DNA of 64,000 nt from an uncultured bacterium (GCA_903912525.1 CAIWHK010000028.1:79625-143624), one strand, 5' to 3'. Positions 43,922 to 52,265 are shown, counted from the first letter of the stretch. Notes: generated from the letters alone by a model not told the origin. Numbers and translations: made by a program.

Positions 43922-44989
43922 ATGGCGGTGCGTGGAGGGCGTGGGGAGCAGTCCGACCCCGGGTTCCAGGACCTGGTGCGCGACGACCTCAAGACGGGGA
44001 AGTTCCGACCGGTCTACCTGCTGGCCGGCGAAGACATGCTGCGCGTCGAGGGCGTGGTTGAGAAGATACGCAAGGACGCGCTCGGGGAGTCCGGCGCCAT
44101 CTTCAATTACCACATCCTGCGCGGCGACCAGGCGCCTATCTCGAGGGTGATCCAGCAGGCCCTGGCGCTGCCCATGCTCGGCAACCGCCAGGTGATCTGG
44201 CTGAAGCAGGCCGACCACTGCGTGGGCGATGCGGACAGCCAGGCCGCGCTCGAGAAATACCTGGCCCGCCCGGTGCCCGAGACCATCCTGATCATGTCCG
44301 CGGACAAGGCCGACAAGCGCAAGCGTTGGGTGAAGCTGTGCCAGTCAGAAGGCTGGTACTTCGACTTTTCGCCGCCGACCGGCGACGCGCTCATGCAGTG
44401 GATCCAGAAAGCCGCGCAGAAGGAAAGCCTGCCGCTGACGGCGGACCAGGCGCGCCTGCTGGTCGAGCTGGTCGGCAACGATTTGATGAGCCTCAAGAGC
44501 GAGATCGACAAGCTGGCCCTGATGGTCGAGGACCGCGGCCGTGCACTATCGGCTGAGGAGTTGAACGAAATCATCATGGACCAGGCCGCGCTCGAAGGGT
44601 ACGAGATCACCGCGGCGCTCGAGCCCGGACGCGCAGGCGAAGTCCTGCGCACCTGGTTCCGGCTGGCGGAGTGGGGGCGCAGCGCCCATGAGATCGCCCC
44701 CCTGCTCCTGTCCCGCGTGCGCAAGGGGGCCCTCCTGGCCGCCTGTCGCGACGAGGGCATGCGTGACAACGAGATCGCCTCGTTGAGCGCCCAGAATCCG
44801 TACAGTTTCCGTTTCCTTGAGCCCATGGTACGCGGGATGGGCCTCGAGGGCCTCAGCCGCGGCCTGGACGTGGCGCTGGACGCCGACCGGCGGCTCAAGG
44901 GCTCGCCGATGAAGCCGGATCTCGTGGTCGAATCGACCATCCTGGAACTTTGCCGCCAGCCGGGCCGGTCGCGACCCGGCGCGCGCTGA
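43922..44989 (+). CDS. holA: DNA polymerase III delta subunit
   Basis: 355 residues; clamp-loader subunit that opens the sliding clamp. Family features are RPVYLLAGEDMLRVEGVVEKIRKDAL at the N terminus, LIMSADKADKRKRWVKLCQSEGWYFDF, LLVELVGNDLMSLKSEIDKLALM and the C-terminal helical domain (LLLSRVRKGALLAACRDEGM ... LDVALDADRRLKGSPMKPDLVVE). ATG start 20 bases after lptE. The neighbouring trxA follows 54 bases later. Confidence 0.92.
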   Translation: MAVRGGRGEQSDPGFQDLVRDDLKTGKFRPVYLLAGEDMLRVEGVVEKIRKDALGESGAIFNYHILRGDQAPISRVIQQALALPMLGNRQVIWLKQADHCVGDADSQAALEKYLARPVPETILIMSADKADKRKRWVKLCQSEGWYFDFSPPTGDALMQWIQKAAQKESLPLTADQARLLVELVGNDLMSLKSEIDKLALMVEDRGRALSAEELNEIIMDQAALEGYEITAALEPGRAGEVLRTWFRLAEWGRSAHEIAPLLLSRVRKGALLAACRDEGMRDNEIASLSAQNPYSFRFLEPMVRGMGLEGLSRGLDVALDADRRLKGSPMKPDLVVESTILELCRQPGRSRPGAR

Positions 44990-45043
44990 CCGGACAGCCG
45001 AACGCAGGACAGCCCCTGAGACAACCCCTGAAAGGATTCGGAC

Positions 45044-45373
45044 ATGTCGACGACGCTGATGGATTTCACGGACGACGATTTCATGACCACGGTCATGCAC
45101 AACCCGCAGCCCGTGCTCGTCGATTTCTGGGCGCCGTGGTGCGGACCCTGCAAGGCGCTGACGCCGACCATCGAGAAGCTCGCCGCGGAATTCGCCGGCA
45201 AGGTCATCGTCGGCAAGATGGACATCCAGTCGCAGCCGAAGTCGGCCGGCGAGCTCGGGATCCGGAGCATCCCGACGTTGCTGTTCTTCAAGGGCGGGCG
45301 CGTGGTCGGCCAGCTGACCGGCGCGGTGAACGAGAGCCGCATCCGGGAAAAGCTGGAGGAGATCGCCGGCTGA
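45044..45373 (+). CDS. trxA: Thioredoxin
   Basis: 109 residues with the redox centre WAPWCGPCKAL, the cis-proline segment IRSIPTLLFFKGGRVVGQLTGAV, and the family's usual length. It keeps cytoplasmic protein thiols reduced and serves reductive enzymes. ATG start with GAAAGGA upstream. It is the last gene before a convergent membrane gene, with a GC-rich hairpin between them. Confidence 0.97.
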   Translation: MSTTLMDFTDDDFMTTVMHNPQPVLVDFWAPWCGPCKALTPTIEKLAAEFAGKVIVGKMDIQSQPKSAGELGIRSIPTLLFFKGGRVVGQLTGAVNESRIREKLEEIAG

Positions 45374-45449
45374 GGTCGCCGGGCGTGATCGTTTCGGGGT
45401 CATAACCGCTACTTAACATAATATACATTATGCGCAATGCGTGAAATGA

Positions 45450-45483
45450 GCCGCGCAAGCCTTTGGGGATGCGCGGCTTGTTT
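45450..45483 (+). terminator. Terminator after trxA
   Basis: GCCGCGC/GCGCGGC arms (45450-45456 and 45471-45477) around a 14-base loop, then TTGTTT. An AT-rich palindrome CATAAT-ATAC-ATTATG lies just upstream (about 45417-45432). Confidence 0.5.
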
Positions 45484-45510
45484 CGAAGGGTGGTTTCGGC
45501 TGGGCGGCGC

Positions 45511-45861
45511 TCAGCGCCCGAACGGGATGCGCTCGGCCAGGTCGTCGAGATACGGGATGCGCCAGTACTCGCCGAAGAGCGCGCGCGTGAAGCCCATGAC
45601 CGACAGGCCGAGGAAGGCCAGGTAGACGGCGAGTTTCAGCACGATGGTGACCAGGCCGCCGACCAGCCAGATGCGGCCGATGGTGTGCTGGATGATCAGC
45701 AGGAAGAGGGCCCCCACCACCTCGACGAACAGCAGGGCGAACCCCTGCCGGCAGTGGCGGTCGACGAAGGGGCTGCGTTCGGTGGCCATCATGGGGACCA
45801 CGACCAGGAACGCAGCGTAGCTCATGGCGCCGAGCCAGCGGTCTTTGGCGGTGATTTCCAT
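45511..45861 (-). CDS. DUF4870-type membrane protein
   Basis: 116 residues with three hydrophobic helices (MSYAAFLVVVPMMA, LLFVEVVGALFLLIIQHTI, LVTIVLKLAVYLAFLGLSVMGF) and the spaced FVDRHCRQGFALLF motif characteristic of the DUF4870 (Tic20-like) family. The track start at 46209 is false; the ATG at 45861 (MEITAKDRW) has GGGAGAG upstream. A minus-strand promoter, TTTCCA-17-TAATAT (46003-45975), lies upstream. Function unknown. Confidence 0.8.
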   Translation of the reverse strand: MEITAKDRWLGAMSYAAFLVVVPMMATERSPFVDRHCRQGFALLFVEVVGALFLLIIQHTIGRIWLVGGLVTIVLKLAVYLAFLGLSVMGFTRALFGEYWRIPYLDDLAERIPFGR

Positions 45862-45962
45862 GGCGCTCTCCCCCTGCGGCTGGCGCGGGTCGGCCGGGTG
45901 GTCCGGCAGGGCGTTCGCTGGCGGGCGTGGCCGCGTTGCGGAACGCTGTCGACGGGTTCTTG

Positions 45963-46003
45963 TTGCTGCCGGGGACATATTAGCGTCCCGGCAGCCGAAT
46001 GGA
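45963..46003 (-). promoter_or_regulatory. Promoter within a hairpin, upstream of the DUF4870 gene
   Basis: Minus strand TTTCCA (46003-45998), 17-base spacer, TAATAT (45980-45975). The -10 sits in the loop of an 11-bp inverted repeat (GCTGCCGGG...CCCGGCAGC), so a cruciform could influence it. Confidence 0.45.
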
Positions 46004-46056
46004 AACACGGTGTTTGAGAAGGCCGCGCCGAATGCGGGTGTGCGGCGGAAGGTTGC

Positions 46057-46503
46057 GTGATCGTGGGCCTGTTCAGCGGCAAGCGCGGCGGCGGATCGAA
46101 GTGGGACGACGTCGACTACCTGGACCTGGTGCCGACGCGGCGCGTGGCGTTCGAGGAGCGGCCAGACGGCGGTGAGGATGCCGACGGGATGCAGGTCGAC
46201 CTTCCACAAGTCGTCCTGCTGGTGCCGCGGTACCGCGACGCCGTCTGGGGCCGGATCCTGCAGCCGCGGCTGGGCCCGGGCAAGCGGTTCGTGCGGGTGC
46301 CGCTCGAGGCCCGCGGGTCGGCGCTGTGGCGCGGCATGGATGGCAAGGCCACCGTGCGGGACCTGCTGACGGTCGCGGAATCGGCCGCGCCCGGCGACGG
46401 GGAGGACCTCGCCCGTCGCGTCTGCCTGTACCTGCAGGCGTTGGTGGACAACGGGTTCGTGGCGGTGGCTCTGCCGGCCGGAACGGAACGGCCCGGAACC
46501 TAG
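46057..46503 (+). CDS. PqqD-family small protein
   Basis: 148 residues. LDLVPTRRVAFEE at the front and VPLEARGSALWRGMDGKATVRDLL ... LARRVCLYLQALVDNGFVAV at the back match the PqqD winged-helix fold (RRE), which binds leader peptides in RiPP systems. A longer linker (PRYRDAVWGRILQPRLG) separates the two. No radical SAM or precursor peptide gene is adjacent, so a role as a stand-alone peptide-recognition protein is only a guess. GTG start without a strong ribosome site. Confidence 0.7.
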   Translation: MIVGLFSGKRGGGSKWDDVDYLDLVPTRRVAFEERPDGGEDADGMQVDLPQVVLLVPRYRDAVWGRILQPRLGPGKRFVRVPLEARGSALWRGMDGKATVRDLLTVAESAAPGDGEDLARRVCLYLQALVDNGFVAVALPAGTERPGT

Positions 46504-46509
46504 AAAAAG

Positions 46510-46546
46510 CGTTAATAGTTAACGGTATTGTGTTGTCATTTGACAA
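46510..46546. promoter_or_regulatory. Two adjacent palindromes, candidate operators
   Basis: CGTTAA-TAG-TTAACG (46510-46524) and TTGTCA-TT-TGACAA (46533-46546), both perfect, directly upstream of the promoter at 46563. Confidence 0.55.
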
Positions 46547-46562
46547 TTTAGTGATTCGTTTG

Positions 46563-46590
46563 TTGACAGGTATCCCGTTTGTGCCATGAT
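46563..46590 (+). promoter_or_regulatory. Promoter of the membrane glycosyltransferase gene
   Basis: TTGACA (46563-46568), 16-base spacer, CATGAT (46585-46590), about 90 bases before the start codon at 46683. Confidence 0.6.
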
Positions 46591-46682
46591 GTCGCCTCGG
46601 CAATTCTGCCCGTCGTCCGGGCCCCATCGAGACCGTGCGCTCCTGACTGTTGCCGCGCCTGGGGGGTGATCGCCACGTCGCC

Positions 46683-48428
46683 ATGCTAACGCTGAGAGCT
46701 TTCCTGGACATCGTCATCTTCCTGGCGCGCAACCTCGTCGTGGCGTTCGCGGTCTTCTACGCGCTGGCGTGGGTGATCGGCCGGCGCCTCCCCCTGTCCC
46801 GGCTGGCGTGGCGCGGTCCACAGACCTGGGCCGTGTCACTGGTCCTGCTGATCCTCTACACGGGCATCGCCGCGTGGTACGTGACGCTGGAGGGATTCTC
46901 CGGCGAGGTGGAACCGATGGTCTCGACGCTGTCGTGGCTGGTCGGCCATGGGCGTCCCCTCTACACGCAGTTCGACGCCGCCGAGCAATACAGCGTCCTC
47001 TACGGGCCTTCGGTGTTCCTGACCAACGGATTGTTCCTGCGCGTCCTGGGGCCCTCGCTGGTGGCGGTGAAGCTGGCCTCGGCGCTCGCTGCCGTCGGCA
47101 GCCTGCTGCTGCTCTACGCCTCGTTGGCGCGGCGCGGGCGCGACACGCTGGCGGTGGGCCTGACGGCCGGTGCCGCGATGTACTTCTGGGCGCAGGGCTT
47201 CTCGGTGTATGCGGTCAGGCCCGATGCGTTGATGGTGTGCGCGCTGGCGCTCGGACTGTACGGCGCGGCGCGGCTGCGGCCGCTGTTCGCCGTGGCGGCG
47301 GTCGCGGTGACGGCCGGCTTTGCGGTGAACCTGAAGATCCACGGCGCGCTGTACTTCGTGCCGGTGCTGGCGCTGCTGGCCTCGCGCCACGGTCGGCGCA
47401 GCGTGTGGGCCGCCGTGGCCGGCGCGGCGCTGGTGACGGCGCTGCCGTTCGTGTTCAACCCTCAGGTGTCCCTGACCAACTACCTGTCCTGGCTGCAGAG
47501 CGCGACGCGCCACGGGCTCTCCACCGAGTTCCTGACGCTGGACCTCGGCTACTGCGCGGCCATGGTGCTGCCACTGGCGGGCGTGCTCCTGCTGTCCGGT
47601 TGGCGACGGTGGCGCGCGATGCCCGAGCAGTCGCTGCTGCTGTCGCTGTTCGCCGTGATGCCGGCGGTGCTGGTCATGGCCTCGAAGCCGGGCGCGGGCA
47701 TGGTGCACCTGATGCCGCTGGCGCTGCCGACGATCTACATCCTCGGCCGCCTGTTGATGCGGCTGCAGGAAGAGGGTTTCGACTGGCACCAGCGCACGCG
47801 CGGCGCTGCGGCCGTCGCCTTCGGCCTGGCGCTGCTGCTGGCCGGCTCGGTCAACGCGTACCGCGCGGTGCGACTGCTGGAGTGGGAAGTGGCGCAGGTG
47901 CCGGATGTCGCCAGCGATGTGCGCGGCATCATGGCGCGCCACGAAGGCCTGACGCTGGCGATGGCCTGCGGCGGCGAGAAGAACGCCTTCCTCAGCACGT
48001 GGGCGCGACCGCTGCTGGCCTTCGGCGACAACCCGGTGCTGATCGACCCCGTCTCGGTGATGGACGCCTCGCTGTCGGGCCACGCGCTGGCGCCGTCGAC
48101 CTACGAGGCGATCGCCGACGGCGCCATCCAGGTCTGGCTGGTGCCGAAGGGGCAGGAGCCGTTCCGCAAGGCGAACTGGTACGCTCCCCACTCCCCCATC
48201 TTTCCCGATGCGTTCGTGCACCACTTCGAGGACTGGTATGCGCCGCGCGAGCAGTCGCGCTACTTCGACCTGTGGTACTGGAAGGGATTGCCTGACGTGG
48301 CGGCGGGCGGCGTTCCCGACGTCACCGACGTCACGGATGTCACGGATGTCATGAAGGGCGGCGTCGACAAGCCCGGCGCGCCGGGCGGCGGCTCGGGGGC
48401 CAGCGGCGGGATGATGCTGTCGCGGTAG
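46683..48428 (+). CDS. Multispan membrane glycosyltransferase (ArnT/PMT-like, GT39/GT83 type)
   Basis: About 581 residues with ten or more hydrophobic helices. The first luminal loop holds the acidic segment FSGEVEPMVSTLSWLVGHGRPLYTQFD, the position of the catalytic Asp/Glu in polyprenol-phosphate-dependent mannosyl-type transferases. It should move sugars from a lipid-phosphate donor to an acceptor outside the membrane. The C terminus has a short repeat DVTDVTDVTDV (9-bp tandem repeats in DNA). ATG 46683 (MLTLRAFLDIV) is preferred to 46650. Acceptor unknown. Confidence 0.75.
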   Translation: MLTLRAFLDIVIFLARNLVVAFAVFYALAWVIGRRLPLSRLAWRGPQTWAVSLVLLILYTGIAAWYVTLEGFSGEVEPMVSTLSWLVGHGRPLYTQFDAAEQYSVLYGPSVFLTNGLFLRVLGPSLVAVKLASALAAVGSLLLLYASLARRGRDTLAVGLTAGAAMYFWAQGFSVYAVRPDALMVCALALGLYGAARLRPLFAVAAVAVTAGFAVNLKIHGALYFVPVLALLASRHGRRSVWAAVAGAALVTALPFVFNPQVSLTNYLSWLQSATRHGLSTEFLTLDLGYCAAMVLPLAGVLLLSGWRRWRAMPEQSLLLSLFAVMPAVLVMASKPGAGMVHLMPLALPTIYILGRLLMRLQEEGFDWHQRTRGAAAVAFGLALLLAGSVNAYRAVRLLEWEVAQVPDVASDVRGIMARHEGLTLAMACGGEKNAFLSTWARPLLAFGDNPVLIDPVSVMDASLSGHALAPSTYEAIADGAIQVWLVPKGQEPFRKANWYAPHSPIFPDAFVHHFEDWYAPREQSRYFDLWYWKGLPDVAAGGVPDVTDVTDVTDVMKGGVDKPGAPGGGSGASGGMMLSR

Positions 48429-48432
48429 CCGC

Positions 48433-49020
48433 CTAGCGGAAGATGCTCTTCACCTGGCCCCAAGTCGTGGGTTGCTCCGCCACGGGCGTCGCGCCGTTGA
48501 TGACGGCGACCGGCGACGACGCCGACCCCGACGCGGGACTCAGTGACACCCCGCTCCCTGAGACCGACATGTTGAGTCCCTCCACATACAGCCACGTCGG
48601 CCCGCCTGACTCGTAGAGGCCCACGTAGACGTTCGCGAGGATGAGCGTGTCGGTGACCGGAAACGGCGTCGAGACCCACACGCGGAAGGACCAATGCTGC
48701 TCGCCCATCATGTTGTCCGCGATGTTCTGCCCCGCGGTGGCCATGCCGACGATGTTCCCGTAGGCGCCGCTCGTGCGGATGTCGCCCTCCCAGTAACTGA
48801 TCAGGCCTGCGAGCGAGACGTGCCGCGCGATCAGCCAGGCGCGCACCTCCACGGGATGCTCGGGCGTCGGCGCGGCGGAGGGCGTCGCGATTTCCGTGGC
48901 CGCCTGGTCGAAGTAGATGCCGACTGAGTTGGGGCCGGGGTCGGGTTGGGCGAAGAGGGCGGCGGGCAGGAACGCCAACGCCAATGCCGTCGCGAGCGCA
49001 GCATGCAGTGTCATCTTCAT
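48433..49020 (-). CDS. Secreted hypothetical protein
   Basis: 195 residues with a clear signal peptide (MKMTLHAALATALALAFLPAALFAQ). The mature part begins PDPGPNSVGIYFDQAATEIATP and appears beta-rich (HWSFRVWVSTPFPVTDTLILANVYVGLYESG), ending in WGQVKSIFR. It looks like a small extracellular or periplasmic beta-sandwich protein, but I do not recognise a named family. The ATG at 49020 with GGAG upstream is the start; the track extends it 57 residues too far. Convergent with the membrane glycosyltransferase, 4 bases apart. Confidence 0.65.
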   Translation of the reverse strand: MKMTLHAALATALALAFLPAALFAQPDPGPNSVGIYFDQAATEIATPSAAPTPEHPVEVRAWLIARHVSLAGLISYWEGDIRTSGAYGNIVGMATAGQNIADNMMGEQHWSFRVWVSTPFPVTDTLILANVYVGLYESGGPTWLYVEGLNMSVSGSGVSLSPASGSASSPVAVINGATPVAEQPTTWGQVKSIFR

Positions 49021-49422
49021 GGCGCGACTCCGTCCGTTACTGTCGACAGGTAAGGCAAGTTCTATCAGATGGAGCATCAGCGAGCAAGAGGCGGAACGTA
49101 GGTGGCACGGGGCGACTTGTGCCGGCGCAAGTTGCCGGTGGAAAGCGCGAGAATCGATCATGAGGCTGATCCATCTTGATGGTACCTCCAAACAGCAGGT
49201 AGCGGAACTGGACTTGACTCGAGATTCGAGCAGTGGATATGCTCATTCTGCGCCTGAAAGAGGTTCCGCTTGGTGGGGTATTGATTTCCTGATGCCCACG
49301 ATTATGAGGCGCCTTGCATGATTTCGTACCCCTTCTCTTGGGATCCGCAGATGGCTTGCGCCCAAGCGGAATCCAAAGGACCATGGCCGATGTATGCAGC
49401 CAGAAAGCTAAAGGAGTCATCG
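49021..49422. other. 402-base intergenic region at the island edge
   Basis: Holds the leader of the secreted protein, one copy of the ACTTGTGCCGGCGCAAGT palindrome (49115-49132), and a promoter-like TTGACT (49214) with an 18-base spacer and TATGCT (49238) for the lipoprotein. A small CTCGA-GAT-TCGAG inverted repeat lies between these boxes. Base composition drops here. Confidence 0.5.
49115..49132. repeat. 18-bp palindromic element, intergenic copy
   Basis: ACTTGTGCCGGCGCAAGT, one base from the perfect palindrome ACTTGCGCCGGCGCAAGT that occurs four times (core conserved) inside the DUF512 gene at 62.8-63.0 kb. Confidence 0.8.
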
Positions 49423-49881
49423 ATGAGGAAATCCGGATTGTTGCTTGTCATATTGGCAGTCGCATGTGCGGGCTGTGCGACCGCTCCTGCCCCGAGAACG
49501 ATTATCAACGCATTCAGCTTCAGTACAAGTCTCGACACCGTCTGGTCTGCCACGGTCGAGACTTTTGCCGAATTGAACCTGCCAATTGATAACATGGAAA
49601 AAGACTCCGGACTGATCACAACCGATTGGATAAATTTTACGGGCACGGGAAATAAGGAATGGTGTGACTGTGGCGGCCTGGGGATTGCCGTCGAGAACTC
49701 GCGGCGCGGCAAATTCAACGTTTTCGTCAAGCAGACTGGCGCCACGGTTTCGGTCCGGGTCAATTGCCAATTCCAACAGGTGGCCAGCCTCGGTGGTACT
49801 GTCGTCAATCGCGAGTGTGTTTCCACGGGATCGCTGGAATCGCGCATCAATAGCTTGATTGCGAGCAAGGTCGGGAATTAG
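49423..49881 (+). CDS. Hypothetical lipoprotein
   Basis: 152 residues. The signal MRKSGLLLVILAVACAGC ends in a lipobox cysteine. The mature domain (NAFSFSTSLDTVWSATVETFAELNLPIDNMEKDSGLITTDW) resembles small outer-membrane lipoproteins with a BamC- or DUF-type alpha/beta fold, but no family is secure. The ATG at 49423 has AAAGGAG upstream; the track start is 105 bases too early. Base composition is lower in GC than the flanking chromosome, in keeping with the accessory patch. Confidence 0.7.
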   Translation: MRKSGLLLVILAVACAGCATAPAPRTIINAFSFSTSLDTVWSATVETFAELNLPIDNMEKDSGLITTDWINFTGTGNKEWCDCGGLGIAVENSRRGKFNVFVKQTGATVSVRVNCQFQQVASLGGTVVNRECVSTGSLESRINSLIASKVGN

Positions 49882-50234
49882 CGCGATTCGATGCGGAGCG
49901 AATTTGGGCGCGGATGCACTGTGGTCCGTGCCCCACTTTTGTTCAGCGCACGAGGATCGTGCGCAGTCGTCAATTGCGCGGCGGTTCTGAATAGCGCTTG
50001 GCACAGAATGTCGGGTTCCTGATGCCGGTATTCCTGCTTAATGCCTCGGACTCTTGGGGGTTAGAACTGGCTTGAAGCAAGTTGCCTGCGCACCTATGGT
50101 TTGCGAAAGCTCGGCTCGGAGAATTGTCTGCGGCTTCAGGGAGCGTCAAAAGCCCATTTTGGGGGTGATTGACCCCTGTTGACCGGAGCGGATATTGGTT
50201 CTAAGCTTGAACCGAGTATCAGCCTTTTTGGGTC
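49882..50234. other. 353-base intergenic region in the accessory patch
   Basis: No convincing ORF. Its last 60 bases hold the K+ channel promoter and a G-run/C-run inverted segment (GGGGGTGATTGACCCC) that may be the remnant of an insertion-sequence end; no transposase is visible. Confidence 0.35.
50179..50207 (+). promoter_or_regulatory. Promoter of the K+ channel gene
   Basis: TTGACC (50179-50184), 17-base spacer, TAAGCT (50202-50207). Confidence 0.5.
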
Positions 50235-51050
50235 TTGTCGCACGAGAATCTGTCATTCATGGGGGCAAGCGACGACATGACAAGCCGCGAAAATCAAATT
50301 GCAAGTGACTCGCAAAGCGCGGTTTATATGGTCTATATACTTGCAATCAGTGTTCTCAGTCTCGTCTTTCTCGCCGCGGGAGTCATTCTGGACGGCAATT
50401 CCGACGTCGCTAGTATCTTGAACGTCGCGGATACAGCGCTCTGCGCCCTCTTCTTCATTGACTTCGTGATCACGCTTACGCGCAGCAAAAGCAAACGCCA
50501 GTATTTGGCGACATGGGGTTGGCTCGATTTGGTCTCGAGCCTGCCCATGGTTCCAGCACTCAGAATTGGGCGCCTGGCACGCGTCGTCCGTGTTGTTCGT
50601 GTGCTTCGCGGGATTCGGTCCGTACGAGTGCTGTCGTCGTTCTTCTTGGAAAGGCGTGCCCAAAACACCGTCGTTGCGGCGGTATTGGTGACCATTCTCT
50701 TGATGGTGTTTGGGAGTATTGCCATCCTGTCATTCGAGACTGGGCCGGATGCAAACATTAAGGGCCCAGAGGACGCTCTGTGGTGGTCGGCGGTCACCCT
50801 TACCACTGTCGGGTATGGAGACCGTTTTCCCGTCACCACCGAAGGCCGCGCCGTGGCGGTGCTATTGATGGTGGCCGGCGTAGGACTATTTGGAGCGCTA
50901 TCGGGGTTCATCGCGTCATGGTTCCTAACTCCAAGCGGCCAGCATCAGGATGATGAGATCTCCCAGCTTAGGTCCGAGATCGGTGCAATTCGTGAGATGC
51001 TGGTTGAGCAGCAAGCGAGCGAATCTGGCCGCGGCGAGGGGAATGCCTAA
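50235..51050 (+). CDS. Voltage-gated potassium channel (Kv-type, six transmembrane)
   Basis: About 271 residues. A six-helix topology is visible: S1 near VYMVYILAISVLSLVFLAAG, S2-S3, an S4 voltage sensor with Arg at every third position (RIGRLARVVRVVRVLRGIR), S5, then the pore loop with the selectivity filter TLTTVGYGD and S6 (AVLLMVAGVGLFGALSGF). A charged C-terminal coiled coil (EISQLRSEIGAIREMLVEQ) may tetramerise the channel. The start is uncertain: TTG 50235, ATG 50259 (MGASDDM) or ATG 50277. Located in the lower-GC patch next to a nuclease-like gene. Confidence 0.88.
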   Translation: MSHENLSFMGASDDMTSRENQIASDSQSAVYMVYILAISVLSLVFLAAGVILDGNSDVASILNVADTALCALFFIDFVITLTRSKSKRQYLATWGWLDLVSSLPMVPALRIGRLARVVRVVRVLRGIRSVRVLSSFFLERRAQNTVVAAVLVTILLMVFGSIAILSFETGPDANIKGPEDALWWSAVTLTTVGYGDRFPVTTEGRAVAVLLMVAGVGLFGALSGFIASWFLTPSGQHQDDEISQLRSEIGAIREMLVEQQASESGRGEGNA

Positions 51051-51108
51051 CCTCAGTTTGCGGCAGACGGCACGGCCCTTGACGACCGCGACCATCTGCT
51101 ACAAGCTC

Positions 51109-51117
51109 TGGTATTAT
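51109..51117 (+). promoter_or_regulatory. Extended -10 promoter of the HsdR-N gene
   Basis: TGGTATTAT, a TGn-extended -10 with no strong -35, 40 bases before the ATG; AGGAGG follows at 51142. Confidence 0.45.
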
Positions 51118-51156
51118 TGCCGGTGTGAACATGATTCCTGCAGGAGGCACAGAAAG

Positions 51157-51966
51157 ATGGCGTTGCCGAAGAAACTCGAAGAACGCATTAGCGGCGGGCT
51201 CAAGCGGTTTCAGCCGATTTTGAGCGCAGCCAAAGCGCGCGATGTGAATGAATCGGATACGGTGGTGATCATCACTGACGTTCTGCAGGACGTCTTTGGC
51301 TACGACAAGTACTCGGACATCACTTCCGAGCACATGATCCGAGGTACGTTCTGCGATCTCGCGATCAAGATCGATGGCAGCCTCGCACTGCTGATCGAGG
51401 CGAAGGCCATTGGCCTTGACCTCAAGGAGCAGTTTGTAAAGCAGGCAGTGGACTATGCGGCCAATCAGGGCGTCGAATGGGTAGCGCTGACCAACGGTGT
51501 TGTATGGCGCGTGTATCGAGTGGCATTCAAGAAGCCAATCGAGCATGAGCTGGTTGTGGAATTCGACCTGCTGACGATGAATTGTCGGAAGGCTGATGAC
51601 CTGGAAGTGCTGGCGTTGTTGTCAAAAGAGGGCTGGCTGAAGGCTCGCTTGGGCGATTACTACACGCAAAAGCAAGCTCTCAATCGATTCACGTTAGCGG
51701 CCGTCCTGTTGAGCGACACGGTCCTTGAAGTGACCCGGCGCGAGGTGCGGCGGCTTGCGCCCGAAGTGCGGGTGGATGTGGACGGATTGCGGCAGGCGCT
51801 ACTTACCGAGGTTTTCAAGCGCGAAGTTGTCGAAGGCGAAAAAGCCGATATGGCGCGGAAGCAAGTCGCAAAGGCTTCCGGTCGGGCGCTGCGGGCCGTG
51901 AAACCGGCTGAAGATAGGGCGCAGGGCAACCTTCCGGAAGATTCATCAAACGAGTCGGGCTCGTAA
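51157..51966 (+). CDS. Solitary HsdR N-terminal-domain (type I restriction-like) protein
   Basis: 269 residues. The region DVLQDVFGYDKYSDITSEHMIRGTFCDLAIKIDGSLALLIEAKA contains the PD-(D/E)xK nuclease-type core of the type I restriction R-subunit N-terminal domain (catalytic Asp in CDLAI, ExK in IEAKA). This is followed by QAVDYAANQGVEWVALTNGVVWRVYRV, also typical. There is no helicase, HsdM or HsdS nearby, so it is not a restriction system by itself. It is commonly a stand-alone domain of unknown role. ATG 51157 with AGGAGG 9 bases upstream; the track start is too early. Confidence 0.85.
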   Translation: MALPKKLEERISGGLKRFQPILSAAKARDVNESDTVVIITDVLQDVFGYDKYSDITSEHMIRGTFCDLAIKIDGSLALLIEAKAIGLDLKEQFVKQAVDYAANQGVEWVALTNGVVWRVYRVAFKKPIEHELVVEFDLLTMNCRKADDLEVLALLSKEGWLKARLGDYYTQKQALNRFTLAAVLLSDTVLEVTRREVRRLAPEVRVDVDGLRQALLTEVFKREVVEGEKADMARKQVAKASGRALRAVKPAEDRAQGNLPEDSSNESGS

Positions 51967-52265
51967 TAGAACTACGGGGCCGAGCGGGATTGCCGAAGCG
52001 ACGGCGTGCTTTGCGTTCTTGAAGAAATGGAAGCAGCCAGCGCTATGCCTGCCGAAGTCCGGCGATTGCCGGCGGGTAGCGGGTCGCCTCTTGTGCCTAA
52101 GTATCTGGCAATCAGGCCCTTACCGACTCCACTGCCGCCAATTCCGGCATGCAGCAGACGGTGGTCGCGTCCGCGAAATATCGGGACGTGCCGCCGTCTA
52201 GATACGGCAGCGACGGAAAAGTGCGTGGCAAAGAAAACCGGCCATTTGAGGCCGGCTTTCTTTTC
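51967..52265. other. Intergenic region between the HsdR-N gene and tRNA-Arg
   Basis: About 300 bases with no ORF supported by a ribosome site. It ends in a hairpin, CCGGCC-ATTTGA-GGCCGG (52238-52255), with T-rich flanks on both strands, so it can end both the HsdR-N and the tRNA-Arg transcripts. Confidence 0.4.
52238..52264. terminator. Bidirectional terminator
   Basis: CCGGCC/GGCCGG stem, loop ATTTGA, then CTTTCTTTT on plus and GTTTTCTTT on minus. Confidence 0.65.

Noticed and set aside
50150-50200. Insertion-sequence end near GGGGGTGATTGACCCC
   Set aside because: No transposase ORF, no second end and no target duplication; recorded only as a possible remnant.
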